Below are positions 51,621 through 59,775 of a stretch of 64,000 nt of DNA, piece after piece; positions within the stretch are counted from its first letter, which is position 1, and each line of letters begins with the position of its first letter. The position numbers and the translations under genes were made by a program. This DNA is from Neobacillus sp. OS1-2 (GTDB taxonomy: Bacteria; Bacillota; Bacilli; Bacillales; Cytobacillaceae). The DNA lies in contig NZ_CP133265.1 of the NCBI RefSeq assembly GCF_030915505.1, positions 1,736,001 to 1,800,000 of the forward strand, given 5' to 3'. The notes under the pieces were generated by a model, which was given only the letters and a program-made list of their open reading frames with translations, ran no database searches and was not told where the DNA came from.

Positions 51621-53429
51621 ATGAAATACGACCTAGTACTGTTGCATGCACCAAGTGTATATGACTTTCGACAAAATTCCTTGCTCGCCGGGCCGATAAG
51701 CGATGTTGTCCCGTCATCGCCCGTGTTTGAAATGTATCCGATTGGGCTGACAAGTATCGCCGACTATTTAGAGCGATATGGGCTGCGGGTGAAAATTATT
51801 AATATTGCCAACCGCATGCTGATGAGTGAGAAATTTGATGTTGAAAAAAAATTAAAGAAAATCAAAACGAAGGCCTTTGGGATTGATCTTCATTGGCTGC
51901 CGCATGCCCATGGCAGTATTGAGCTTGCCAAAATCGTGAAAAGACTCCATTCGGAAACACCGATCATCTTCGGTGGGCTGTCCGCCACCTATTATCATAA
52001 AGAACTCATTGAATACCCATTTATTGATTTCGTCATGCGCGGCGACTCCACAGAAAAATTGATGCTCCTGCTGATGAACAAAATCGAGGCAGGCAACACC
52101 CATTATGCCGATATTCCCAACCTTACTTGGAAAAAGGGCAGTGAAGTAGGATACAATCCGCTTACGTATGTACCAAAGGATTTGGATGATATTGATGTGC
52201 CGGGGTATCGGTACACCATCCGCTCCGTGTTTAAATATCGTAACTTCCTTGACCCGCTGCCATATAACGGCTGGTTGCACTATCCGAACACGGCCCTTTT
52301 AACCGCACGCGGCTGTACACAAAACTGCCTGATCTGCGGCGGTTCAAGAGAGGCCTATGACCAGAACTGCAACCGTCATTCACTGGCATTGCGGTCACCC
52401 AAAAAACTTGTCGAGGACATTCAATTCATATCCCGCTTCAGCCGGGCGCCGATTTTCATTCTCCATGACCTTCGCCAGGGCGGGCGTGAATATGTGAGTG
52501 AATTTTTCAGCCGGCTTAAAAAATTGAATCTTAAGAATGAAATAGTCTTTGAATTATTTCAATATGCAGACGAGGAATTTTTCAAACAAATGAATGACAG
52601 TGTCCCTAAATACAGCATTGAAATTACCCTTGAAACCCATGACGAGAATATTAGACGTTACAACGGAAAATTTAGCTGTACAAACCAAAAGGTAATCCAA
52701 ACACTCAACTACGCCTTGAAAAATGGCTGCAAAAAGATTGACCTGTTCTTCATGGTCGGGATTCCGGGGCAGACGTATAAAAGCGCTGTTGAAAACATAG
52801 ATTTTTGCGAAACGATCCATCTTGCCTGTAACAAGGACCCAAGAATCTTTTACTTCGTTGCACCGCTGGCACCGTTCCTTGACCCGGCAAGTCCAGCCTT
52901 TGAACATCCGGAGATCCATGGCTATAAAAAATACTGCCATACCCTTGAGGATCACCGCATAGCGATTACCCAGCCGTCTTGGAAGCATATGCTCAGCTAT
53001 GAAACGAAGGATATGACCCGCGATGATATTGTCAATTCTACCTATGAAGCGGCTAAAAAACTGAATGATTTTAAACTAAAATACAAGCTGATTGACCTAG
53101 AGGGATATCAAGAAATTAATGAAAAGATCGTGAAGTCGCGGGACTATATTGAAAAAATTGATCAGGTCCTTGCTTTACCTAAGGATGAACAAGTGGTCGA
53201 ACTCGTAAAGATCCAAAAGGAAATAAGGGAAGTAAATGAATATAGTATTTGCGGTAAAAATGAATTAAAGTGGGAGGTCCAAAAGAATTATGCCAACTTC
53301 TTTTCGCTTGCCTTAGTTGGCATCGAGCAGCTTTATGAGGATTATATGATTACAATCAAGCATCGCCTAAGCCCGCAAAAACGGCAGCAATTCCAGCTTG
53401 ACCCTGAACGAAGGAAATTGAAGATATAA
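51621..53429 (+). CDS. B12-binding-domain radical SAM protein
   Basis: 602 residues. Residues about 1-170 form a cobalamin-binding-type Rossmann domain (LVLLHAPSVYDFRQNSLLAG, PIIFGGLSATYYHKELIEYP). A radical SAM barrel follows with the 4Fe-4S motif ARGCTQNCLICGG (CxxxCxxC, about 230-240), EITLETHDENIRRYNGKFS and FFMVGIPGQTYKSAVENIDF. The C-terminal about 130 residues are helical and unassigned. ATG 51621 has GAGGTG 7 nt upstream. It stands alone between terminators, so its substrate cannot be guessed. It resembles the Ta0216-like group of orphan radical SAM proteins. Confidence 0.88.
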   Translation: MKYDLVLLHAPSVYDFRQNSLLAGPISDVVPSSPVFEMYPIGLTSIADYLERYGLRVKIINIANRMLMSEKFDVEKKLKKIKTKAFGIDLHWLPHAHGSIELAKIVKRLHSETPIIFGGLSATYYHKELIEYPFIDFVMRGDSTEKLMLLLMNKIEAGNTHYADIPNLTWKKGSEVGYNPLTYVPKDLDDIDVPGYRYTIRSVFKYRNFLDPLPYNGWLHYPNTALLTARGCTQNCLICGGSREAYDQNCNRHSLALRSPKKLVEDIQFISRFSRAPIFILHDLRQGGREYVSEFFSRLKKLNLKNEIVFELFQYADEEFFKQMNDSVPKYSIEITLETHDENIRRYNGKFSCTNQKVIQTLNYALKNGCKKIDLFFMVGIPGQTYKSAVENIDFCETIHLACNKDPRIFYFVAPLAPFLDPASPAFEHPEIHGYKKYCHTLEDHRIAITQPSWKHMLSYETKDMTRDDIVNSTYEAAKKLNDFKLKYKLIDLEGYQEINEKIVKSRDYIEKIDQVLALPKDEQVVELVKIQKEIREVNEYSICGKNELKWEVQKNYANFFSLALVGIEQLYEDYMITIKHRLSPQKRQQFQLDPERRKLKI

Positions 53430-53433
53430 TAGG

Positions 53434-53465
53434 AAAGGTGTTGGGGGCTCCCCAACACCTTTTTA
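53434..53465. terminator. Bidirectional terminator between radical SAM gene and livF
   Basis: AAAGGTGTTGGGG pairs with CCCCAACACCTTT across a short loop, with T runs on both strands. It lies between converging genes. Confidence 0.92.
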
Positions 53466-54170
53466 GTGCCCACCTAAGTAGGCTGCTCGTATTTGATCAC
53501 TTTGGCTCAATTCTTCTGCTGTACCGGCAGCGACGATTTTGCCGGTCTCAATAACATAGGCACGGTCGGCAATGGAAAGGGCCATATTCGCATTTTGCTC
53601 GACTAACAGAATGGTCGTCCCCGTTTTATTAATTTCTACAATAATATTAAAGATGGTTTTGACTAATAACGGAGCAAGACCCATCGAAGGCTCGTCTAGC
53701 AGCAATAACCGTGGTCTCGCCATCAATGCCCGGCCCATTGCCAGCATCTGCTGTTCACCGCCCGATAGCGTTCCTGACAACTGCTTGCGCCGCTCATAAA
53801 GGCGTGGGAAGAGCTGATATACCTTTTCAAAGTCTTCCTTAATCCCTTTTTTATCCTTCCTTAGGTACGCACCTAACTCGAGATTTTCCTCCACCGACAT
53901 GTTTGAAAATACCCGGCGGCCTTCAGGAACCTGGGAAATTCCCCTTTTTACAATTGCCTGCGCCACCTTACCGGCAACATGTTCATTTTCGAAGACAATT
54001 TCCCCATTCTTCGGCTTTAGCAACCCGGAGATCGTTTTTAATAGCGTACTTTTTCCGGCACCGTTCGCGCCAATCAGGGTCACAATTTCCCCTTGATGAA
54101 TGTCGAGGGAAACGCCCTTCAAAGCATGAATGTTTCCATAGTAGACGTTGATATCATTTATTTTTAGCAT
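53463..54170 (-). CDS. livF: Branched-chain amino acid ABC transporter ATPase LivF
   Basis: A 235-residue ABC ATPase with Walker A GANGAGKSTLLKT (about residues 36-48), signature LSGGEQQMLAMGRALMARP and Walker B LLLLDEPSMGLAP. The sequence KINDINVYYGNIHALKGVSL is typical of LivF. Its ATG shares a base with the livG stop (TAATG). It is last in the livJHMGF order and ends at a strong bidirectional terminator. Confidence 0.96.
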   Translation of the reverse strand: MLKINDINVYYGNIHALKGVSLDIHQGEIVTLIGANGAGKSTLLKTISGLLKPKNGEIVFENEHVAGKVAQAIVKRGISQVPEGRRVFSNMSVEENLELGAYLRKDKKGIKEDFEKVYQLFPRLYERRKQLSGTLSGGEQQMLAMGRALMARPRLLLLDEPSMGLAPLLVKTIFNIIVEINKTGTTILLVEQNANMALSIADRAYVIETGKIVAAGTAEELSQSDQIRAAYLGGH

Positions 54171-54949
54171 TACGAGACCTCCTCGCCTAAGTACGCTTCG
54201 ATGACTTTCGGGTTATTTCTGATTTGCTCCGGAGTGCCTTCGGCAATTAATTGACCATGGTCAAGCACATAAATACGTTCACACACACCCATAACGAGGA
54301 GCATGTCATGTTCAATCAGAAGAATCGTCAAATCAAATTTTTCGCGAATTAAAGAAATTAAATTCATTAATTCTTCCGTTTCCTGCGGATTCATCCCTGC
54401 TGCCGGTTCATCGAGCAAGAGCAGTTTTGGACCCGCCGCTAATGCCCGGGCAATTTCGAGGCGGCGTTGCTGACCATACGGCAGATTCTTCGCCATCTCG
54501 TGCATGACATCATCAAGCTTAAAGATTTTTAAAAACTCAATTGCCTTTTCTTCCATTTCCTTCTCGCCAGAAAAGTGGGAAGGGAGACGAAAAATTGAGC
54601 TTAGGATCGAATGCTTGGAAAGGGAATGATAGGCAACCTTTACATTATCCAGCACCGATAAATCGCTGAACAAGCGAATGTTTTGAAACGTTCGGCTAAT
54701 TCCTTTTTTGGTAATTTTATAAGGGGCCTGACCATTTAATTTTTCACCGGCTAAGGAAATACTGCCCTCAGTAGGAACATATACACCCGTTAACAGATTA
54801 AAAAAGGTCGTCTTTCCCGCGCCGTTTGGACCGATTAAACCGACAAGTTCACCTTGTTTTAGTTCGACATTCACATCTGAAACGGCTTTTAATCCCCCGA
54901 AACGGATACCGGTATTTTCAACTTTAAGCAGTGGTGTTTTTGCCGTCAT
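54170..54949 (-). CDS. livG: Branched-chain amino acid ABC transporter ATPase LivG
   Basis: A 259-residue ATPase with Walker A GPNGAGKTTFFNLLTGVY, signature LPYGQQRRLEIARALAAGP and Walker B LLLLDEPAAGMNP, plus the LivG-specific insertion around SRTFQNIRLFSDLSVLDNV. ATG 54949 (MTAKTPLLKV) has AAAGGAGGAG upstream and is preferred to the frame start at 54979; it overlaps livM by 26 nt. Confidence 0.96.
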   Translation of the reverse strand: MTAKTPLLKVENTGIRFGGLKAVSDVNVELKQGELVGLIGPNGAGKTTFFNLLTGVYVPTEGSISLAGEKLNGQAPYKITKKGISRTFQNIRLFSDLSVLDNVKVAYHSLSKHSILSSIFRLPSHFSGEKEMEEKAIEFLKIFKLDDVMHEMAKNLPYGQQRRLEIARALAAGPKLLLLDEPAAGMNPQETEELMNLISLIREKFDLTILLIEHDMLLVMGVCERIYVLDHGQLIAEGTPEQIRNNPKVIEAYLGEEVS

Positions 54950-55898
54950 GGTGCACTCCTCCTTTAGCGGATTTGCCAAGTTTTAAGAAAGAGGTGATTT
55001 CCTTTGTTCCCATTAATCCTTGCGGACGGAACAGCATCATCACAATCAGTACAAGGCTGTAAATCACCATCCGCACCTCCGGATAATTGGAGAGGAAGGT
55101 TGAAATAATCGTCAACAGAATGGCCGCAATAACGGAACCCGACATACTTCCCAAGCCGCCAATTACGACTAAAATCAAAATGTCAAAGGATTTTAAGAAA
55201 CCGAAGTTCGTCGGCTGGATGATATAAAAGTTATGAGCATGCAAGGCACCGGCTACACCGGCAAAGAAGGCGCCAATGACAAAGGCCATTACCTTGTAAA
55301 AAGTGGTATTGATCCCCATCGCATCTGCCGCAATTTCATTTTCACGAATGGAGATACAAGCACGGCCGTGCGTCGAGTTCGTAAAGTTAACAATCACCAC
55401 AATCGTGATGGCCACACAGGCAACCAGCCAAGGCCATGTCGTTAAATGGGAGACGGTCATCCCGCTTGCGCCGCCAACATAATCAATATTTAATAAGATG
55501 ATCCTGACAATCTCACCAAAGCCGAGAGTTGCTATCGCAAGATAATCGCCTCGTAATCGTAGTGTCGGGATCCCAATAATTAATCCAGAAATGGCTGCAG
55601 TCAAGCCTGCGACAACGATGGCAACCGGAAAAGGCAGACCCAATTTCATGGTCACAATGGCTGAGGCATAGGCACCAACGGCAAGGAAGCCGGCATGTCC
55701 AATCGAAAACTGGCCGGTAATTCCAATAATTAAATGGAGCGAAGCGGCAAGAATAATATTAATCCCAATGGAAAATAAGGCGTTTACATAAAAGGAATTT
55801 AATGTCCCGCCGTTAATCAGAAATTGAGTGACCACTGAAAAAATAACAACCACTGCCATTGTGCTCCAAAAACCTTTTGCTTTTTTTACACGATTCAT
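54924..55898 (-). CDS. livM: Branched-chain amino acid ABC transporter permease LivM
   Basis: 324 residues with eight to ten membrane helices. LivM features are TGQFSIGHAGFLAVGAYASA, PTLRLRGDYLAIATLGFGEI, the EAA-like loop ENEIAADAMGINTTFYKVMA and IGGLGSMSGSVIAAILLT, with FRPQGLMG near the end. It partners LivH. The start at 55898 has GGGGGG upstream and lies 16 nt after livH. Confidence 0.95.
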   Translation of the reverse strand: MNRVKKAKGFWSTMAVVVIFSVVTQFLINGGTLNSFYVNALFSIGINIILAASLHLIIGITGQFSIGHAGFLAVGAYASAIVTMKLGLPFPVAIVVAGLTAAISGLIIGIPTLRLRGDYLAIATLGFGEIVRIILLNIDYVGGASGMTVSHLTTWPWLVACVAITIVVIVNFTNSTHGRACISIRENEIAADAMGINTTFYKVMAFVIGAFFAGVAGALHAHNFYIIQPTNFGFLKSFDILILVVIGGLGSMSGSVIAAILLTIISTFLSNYPEVRMVIYSLVLIVMMLFRPQGLMGTKEITSFLKLGKSAKGGVHHDGKNTTA

Positions 55899-55913
55899 TC
55901 TCTCTGCACCCCC

Positions 55914-56795
55914 CTAGACCTTTTCCCTGACATTTTTACCAAAAAGGCCAGCAGGACGGAAAATTAAGATTAAAATCAGGACAATAAAGGCCACGGCGTC
56001 TCGCCATAGTGAGCCTCCCATTGCACTTACAAGGGATTCAATAACACCCAACAATAATCCGCCGGCCATTGCCCCCGGGATAATCCCAATTCCGCCCAGA
56101 ACAGCCGCCACGAAGGCTTTCAGTCCTGGAATAATTCCCATTAATGGCTCAATCTTTGTATAGTACATCCCGAAAACTACACCTGCGGCACCAGCAAGAG
56201 CTGAACCAATCGCAAAGGTGGCGGAAATGGTATTATTGACATTAATGCCCATCAATTTCGCAGCATCCATATCATGAGAAACCGCACGCATGGCTTTACC
56301 AATCTTGGTTTTATGCACAATAAACTGGAGGACAATCATTAAGAAGACCGAGACGGCTAAAATCAGGATAGACTGGCCGCTAATTTTAACACCGAAAATC
56401 TCTAAACTTTTTAAAGGAACGATCCCATTTGGATAAGCTTCAGGCTGGGCACCGCGAATATAAATGGTCCCGTATTCGATAAAGAGCGAGACACCTATTG
56501 CCGTAATTAAAGCGGCAATTCTAGTGGCATTTCGTAAGGGCTTGTACGCAATCCGCTCAATTAAAACGCCAAAGATGGCACAGGCCGCCATGGAAATAAG
56601 TAAGGCGGTGAAAAAACCTAAATCTAGTATAGTAATAGAATAAAAACCGATGAAGGCACCGACCATGAAGACGTCCCCATGGGCGAAGTTAATTAATTTT
56701 ACAATCCCATAAACCATTGTGTACCCAAGGGCAATCAACGCATAAATGCTCCCCAGAGAAATTCCGTTAACCAGTTGCTGGATAAATTGTTCCAT
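55914..56795 (-). CDS. livH: Branched-chain amino acid ABC transporter permease LivH
   Basis: 293 residues with about eight membrane helices: QQLVNGISLGSIYALIALGY, INFAHGDVFMVGAFIG, the EAA-like loop HDMDAAKLMGINVNNTIS, and VLGGIGIIPGAMAGGLLLGV ending ILIFRPAGLFGKN. AAGGAG precedes ATG 56795. It is separated from livJ by a hairpin that may lower expression of the membrane part relative to the binding protein. Confidence 0.95.
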   Translation of the reverse strand: MEQFIQQLVNGISLGSIYALIALGYTMVYGIVKLINFAHGDVFMVGAFIGFYSITILDLGFFTALLISMAACAIFGVLIERIAYKPLRNATRIAALITAIGVSLFIEYGTIYIRGAQPEAYPNGIVPLKSLEIFGVKISGQSILILAVSVFLMIVLQFIVHKTKIGKAMRAVSHDMDAAKLMGINVNNTISATFAIGSALAGAAGVVFGMYYTKIEPLMGIIPGLKAFVAAVLGGIGIIPGAMAGGLLLGVIESLVSAMGGSLWRDAVAFIVLILILIFRPAGLFGKNVREKV

Positions 56796-56831
56796 GTTTA
56801 GACACTCCTTAGAAAGGACTTCAACTTACTT

Positions 56832-56868
56832 CAAAAAAACAGAATAGGGAGACTAGCTCTCCCTATTC
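56832..56868 (-). terminator. Partial terminator between livJ and livH
   Basis: On the minus strand GAATAGGGAGA and TCTCCCTATTC form an 11-bp stem with a 5-nt loop, followed by TGTTTTTTT. It sits 10 nt after the livJ stop and before livH on the same strand, so it probably lets through only part of transcription. Confidence 0.85.
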
Positions 56869-56878
56869 AATTACTATT

Positions 56879-58066
56879 TTATTCAGGACTAACCTTCGTT
56901 TTAAATGTTTGCTCTCCGCCCTTGTACTCTAAAATAACAGCGGATTTAATTGGGTTGTGGTTCTTATCAAGCTTCATTTTTCCCGTTACAAGCTCTAGAC
57001 CATCTGTTTCAGCAAGAGCCTTTTGGATTTTCTTCGCATCACCGCTGCCAGCACGCTTAATAGCATCAGCAAGGAAATAAGCAGAATCATAACCTAAAGC
57101 GTTGAAGGCATCAGGAGACTTGTCTTTATATTTTGCTTTAAACGCTTTAACGAAATCTTGTACCTTTGGATCCGAGTCACCGGAAGAATAGTGGTTCGTG
57201 ATGAACGTATTGTCTAAGGCATCCTTGCCTGCAAGTTCAACTAGTTTAGGAGAATCCCAGCCGTCAGCACCCATCATTGGTACATCAATCCCTAATTCGC
57301 GAGCCTGCTTAACAATTAGACCAACTTCTTCATAATAGCCAGGAACAAAGATGAAGTCAGGAGTTTTCCCTTTAATGTTTGTTAATTGGGCATGGAAGTC
57401 AGTATCCTTCGCAACGTATGCTTCTTCCTTAACGATCTTTCCGCCTTTCTTCTCAAACAACTCTTTGAAGGAAGCCGCTAGGCCTTTTGAATAATCACTT
57501 GCACTATCGATGAAGATCGCAGCTGTTTTGGCCTTTAGATCATTAGAGGCAAAGTTTGCTGCTACTGTCCCTTGGAATGGGTCAATGAAACAAGTACGGA
57601 AGACGAAGTCACTTAATTTGCCGTCCTTAACTGTCACGTCTTCGGCAGTTCCTGTTGGTGTCAAAAGTGGGACATTATTGCTTTGAGCAATTTCAATTTG
57701 TGCTTTTGTATTTCCACTTGTGGCAGCACCAATAATGGCCACAACCTTATCTTGACTGATTAATTTTGTTGCACCACTAATGGCCTCTGGCGCCTCTGAT
57801 TTATTATCATACGAAACAAGCTGAAGCTTTTTACCATCAATACCGTCTTTGTTAATTTCCTCAAGGGCCAGGTCAATCCCTTCTTTAATCGATTGACCGT
57901 AGGATGCTACACCGCCGGAAAGCTCAAGATTGGCACCAATCTTAATTGTTCCACCTTTTTCCTCATCTCCGCCTGAACTTGAAGAAGAAGAAGAATTACA
58001 TCCTGCCATTACACCTGCCGCTAACAAGAGCGACATAACAATACCAGCTGTTTTTTTCTTTCTCAT
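56879..58066 (-). CDS. livJ: Branched-chain amino acid-binding lipoprotein LivJ
   Basis: A 395-residue substrate-binding lipoprotein. The signal peptide ends at lipobox VMAGC (Cys about 23), followed by a Ser/Gly/Glu linker. The type I periplasmic-binding fold shows TIKIGANLELSGGVASYGQS, KVVAIIGAATSGNTKAQIEI, VPLLTPTGTAEDV, FVFRTCFIDPFQGTVAANFA and PDFIFVPGYYEEVGLIVKQA. It captures leucine/isoleucine/valine, or a related amino acid, outside the membrane. GGGGG precedes ATG 58066. Possible CodY sites lie upstream. Confidence 0.94.
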   Translation of the reverse strand: MRKKKTAGIVMSLLLAAGVMAGCNSSSSSSSGGDEEKGGTIKIGANLELSGGVASYGQSIKEGIDLALEEINKDGIDGKKLQLVSYDNKSEAPEAISGATKLISQDKVVAIIGAATSGNTKAQIEIAQSNNVPLLTPTGTAEDVTVKDGKLSDFVFRTCFIDPFQGTVAANFASNDLKAKTAAIFIDSASDYSKGLAASFKELFEKKGGKIVKEEAYVAKDTDFHAQLTNIKGKTPDFIFVPGYYEEVGLIVKQARELGIDVPMMGADGWDSPKLVELAGKDALDNTFITNHYSSGDSDPKVQDFVKAFKAKYKDKSPDAFNALGYDSAYFLADAIKRAGSGDAKKIQKALAETDGLELVTGKMKLDKNHNPIKSAVILEYKGGEQTFKTKVSPE

Positions 58067-58132
58067 CGCAATACCCCCTGTTTTCTTGGAAAATTTTTCT
58101 GAACCAATTGTCCTATTCTTGCCAAAAAAGAT

Positions 58133-58147
58133 AATATTCTGAAAACA
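58133..58147 (-). promoter_or_regulatory. Candidate CodY box upstream of livJ
   Basis: AATATTCTGAAAACA has three mismatches to the CodY consensus AATTTTCWGAAAATT. A weaker match (ATTTTTCTGAACCAA) lies at about 58093-58107. CodY control would be expected for a branched-chain amino acid importer. The rest of the 318-nt gap to niaP has a cre-like GTAAAACGCTTTAC at 58237-58250 and no open frame. Confidence 0.4.
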
Positions 58148-58340
58148 TTGTACCCAATATTTCTGAGTTCGTCTAGTCTATTTGTGAGTTATTTTAAAAT
58201 AATTTAGAAAATAACAAAAATACGGATTAAACTTGAGTAAAACGCTTTACGTTAGTAAAGAATAGAAGGATTTCCCTCTAAATCGAAAGAGAATTACTTT
58301 TTTAAATATTTTGCCTCCATATGATTTCCTTCTTTTCTGC

Positions 58341-58370
58341 AAAAAAAAAGACCCCTTGAATCAGGAATCT
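58341..58370 (-). terminator. Terminator of niaP
   Basis: On the minus strand AGATTCCT pairs with AGGGGTCT (two U-G pairs) across GATTCA, followed by TTTTTTTTT, 15 nt after the niaP stop. Confidence 0.75.
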
Positions 58371-58384
58371 CTACAGTCAAATTA

Positions 58385-59590
58385 TTATACTAATTCTTTA
58401 CTTTTCGTTTCCTTCCCTAAAAAGAAGACGGCTAAAGCCCCAATGAGGACAGAAATACAGAAGATCATAAAAATGGTCGAAATGGATACCTTTCCAGTCA
58501 CGAGGTAACCGACTAATAACGGCCCTAAAACACCGCCGATCCGGCCAAATGAGGCAGCCATACCGGTGCCTGTCCCGCGAATAATGGTAGGATATTGTTC
58601 AGGGGTATAGGCATAAAGTCCTCCCCATGCACCCAAATTAAAGAACGATAACAGAATACCTGCCGTCATCAACATGGCGGTTGATTCTGCAGCACCAAAC
58701 AAATAAGCACTTGCAGCTGTTCCAATTAAATAGACAACTAAAACAAATTTCCGGCCAAATTTCTCAATAAACCACGCAGCCGTAAAATAACCCGGCAGCT
58801 GCGCAAGTGTCATGATGAGGACATATTCAAAGCTTTTAATTAAACTAAAGCCTTTCATGACCATTACACTTGGCAGCCATAAAAACATCCCATAATAGGA
58901 GAAGACAACACAGAACCAGACAATCCATAGCATGGCGGTTGGCCGGGCGTACTCCTTTGACCATAATTTCTTTATACTTCCGAAAGCGGAGATCTTCTCC
59001 TTGTTCTTCACAGCAGTAAAACGCGGCGAGTCTGGCAGACCCATCCGTAAATACAACGCATATATAGCCGGAACGGCACTAATCAACAAGGCCACCTGCC
59101 AGCCAAACCTTGGAATGATAAAATAAGAAATAACTGCCGCAACTAACCAGCCACCTGCCCAAAAGCTTTCCAGTAAGACAACAATTCTCCCGCGCTTGTC
59201 GGCAGAAACACTTTCTGACACAAGCGTGGAGGCAACAGGAAGCTCTCCCCCTAAGCCCGCCCCAATGAAAAACCGTAACACTAAAAAGGCGGCTAGAGTG
59301 GTAGTAAAGGCTGAAGCACCACTGCCAATTGAAAACAATAATAACGTAATGATAAAAACATTTTTCCGGCCGACTCTATCTGCCATGAGACCAAATACAA
59401 GTGCACCCGCGGCCATTCCAATTGAATTGATACTGCCAATCCAGCCCATTTGATCTGGCGTTAACTCCCACTCCACCTTTAAGGCCGCAATAATGAAGCT
59501 AAGCATGCCAACATCCATGGCATCAAACATCCAGCCCATACCCGCAATGCTCAGCAATCTTCGACTTGATATATCCCTTTTCTTGTTCAT
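58385..59590 (-). CDS. niaP: Niacin transporter NiaP (MFS)
   Basis: A 401-residue major facilitator with 12 membrane helices. MFS motifs are seen in LMADRVGRKNVFIITLLLFS (between helices 2 and 3) and the family segment FIGAGLGGELPVASTLVSES. GMGWMFDAMDVGMLSFIIAA, SYYGMFLWLPSVMVMKGFS and FNLGAWGGLYAYTPEQYPT closely follow B. subtilis NiaP (YceI), a nicotinate/nicotinamide importer. AGGAGG precedes ATG 59590. It is monocistronic. Aromatic-acid transport is the alternative, but the sequence resemblance to YceI favours niacin. Confidence 0.88.
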   Translation of the reverse strand: MNKKRDISSRRLLSIAGMGWMFDAMDVGMLSFIIAALKVEWELTPDQMGWIGSINSIGMAAGALVFGLMADRVGRKNVFIITLLLFSIGSGASAFTTTLAAFLVLRFFIGAGLGGELPVASTLVSESVSADKRGRIVVLLESFWAGGWLVAAVISYFIIPRFGWQVALLISAVPAIYALYLRMGLPDSPRFTAVKNKEKISAFGSIKKLWSKEYARPTAMLWIVWFCVVFSYYGMFLWLPSVMVMKGFSLIKSFEYVLIMTLAQLPGYFTAAWFIEKFGRKFVLVVYLIGTAASAYLFGAAESTAMLMTAGILLSFFNLGAWGGLYAYTPEQYPTIIRGTGTGMAASFGRIGGVLGPLLVGYLVTGKVSISTIFMIFCISVLIGALAVFFLGKETKSKELV

Positions 59591-59775
59591 CTGATCCTCC
59601 TATATGCTCTCACTATTTACATTATTCCCCAACATTCATGTTTTTTAGAGAAAAAACAGCAAAACGATTAACATAAGAGTATTCTAACAAGTGTCTTTAC
59701 AGTTGTCACTACAAAAATAGAAAAGAGGAACAAAAAAAGAGAGAAAGCTAGCGCGCATCCTCTCAATCTCCAAAA

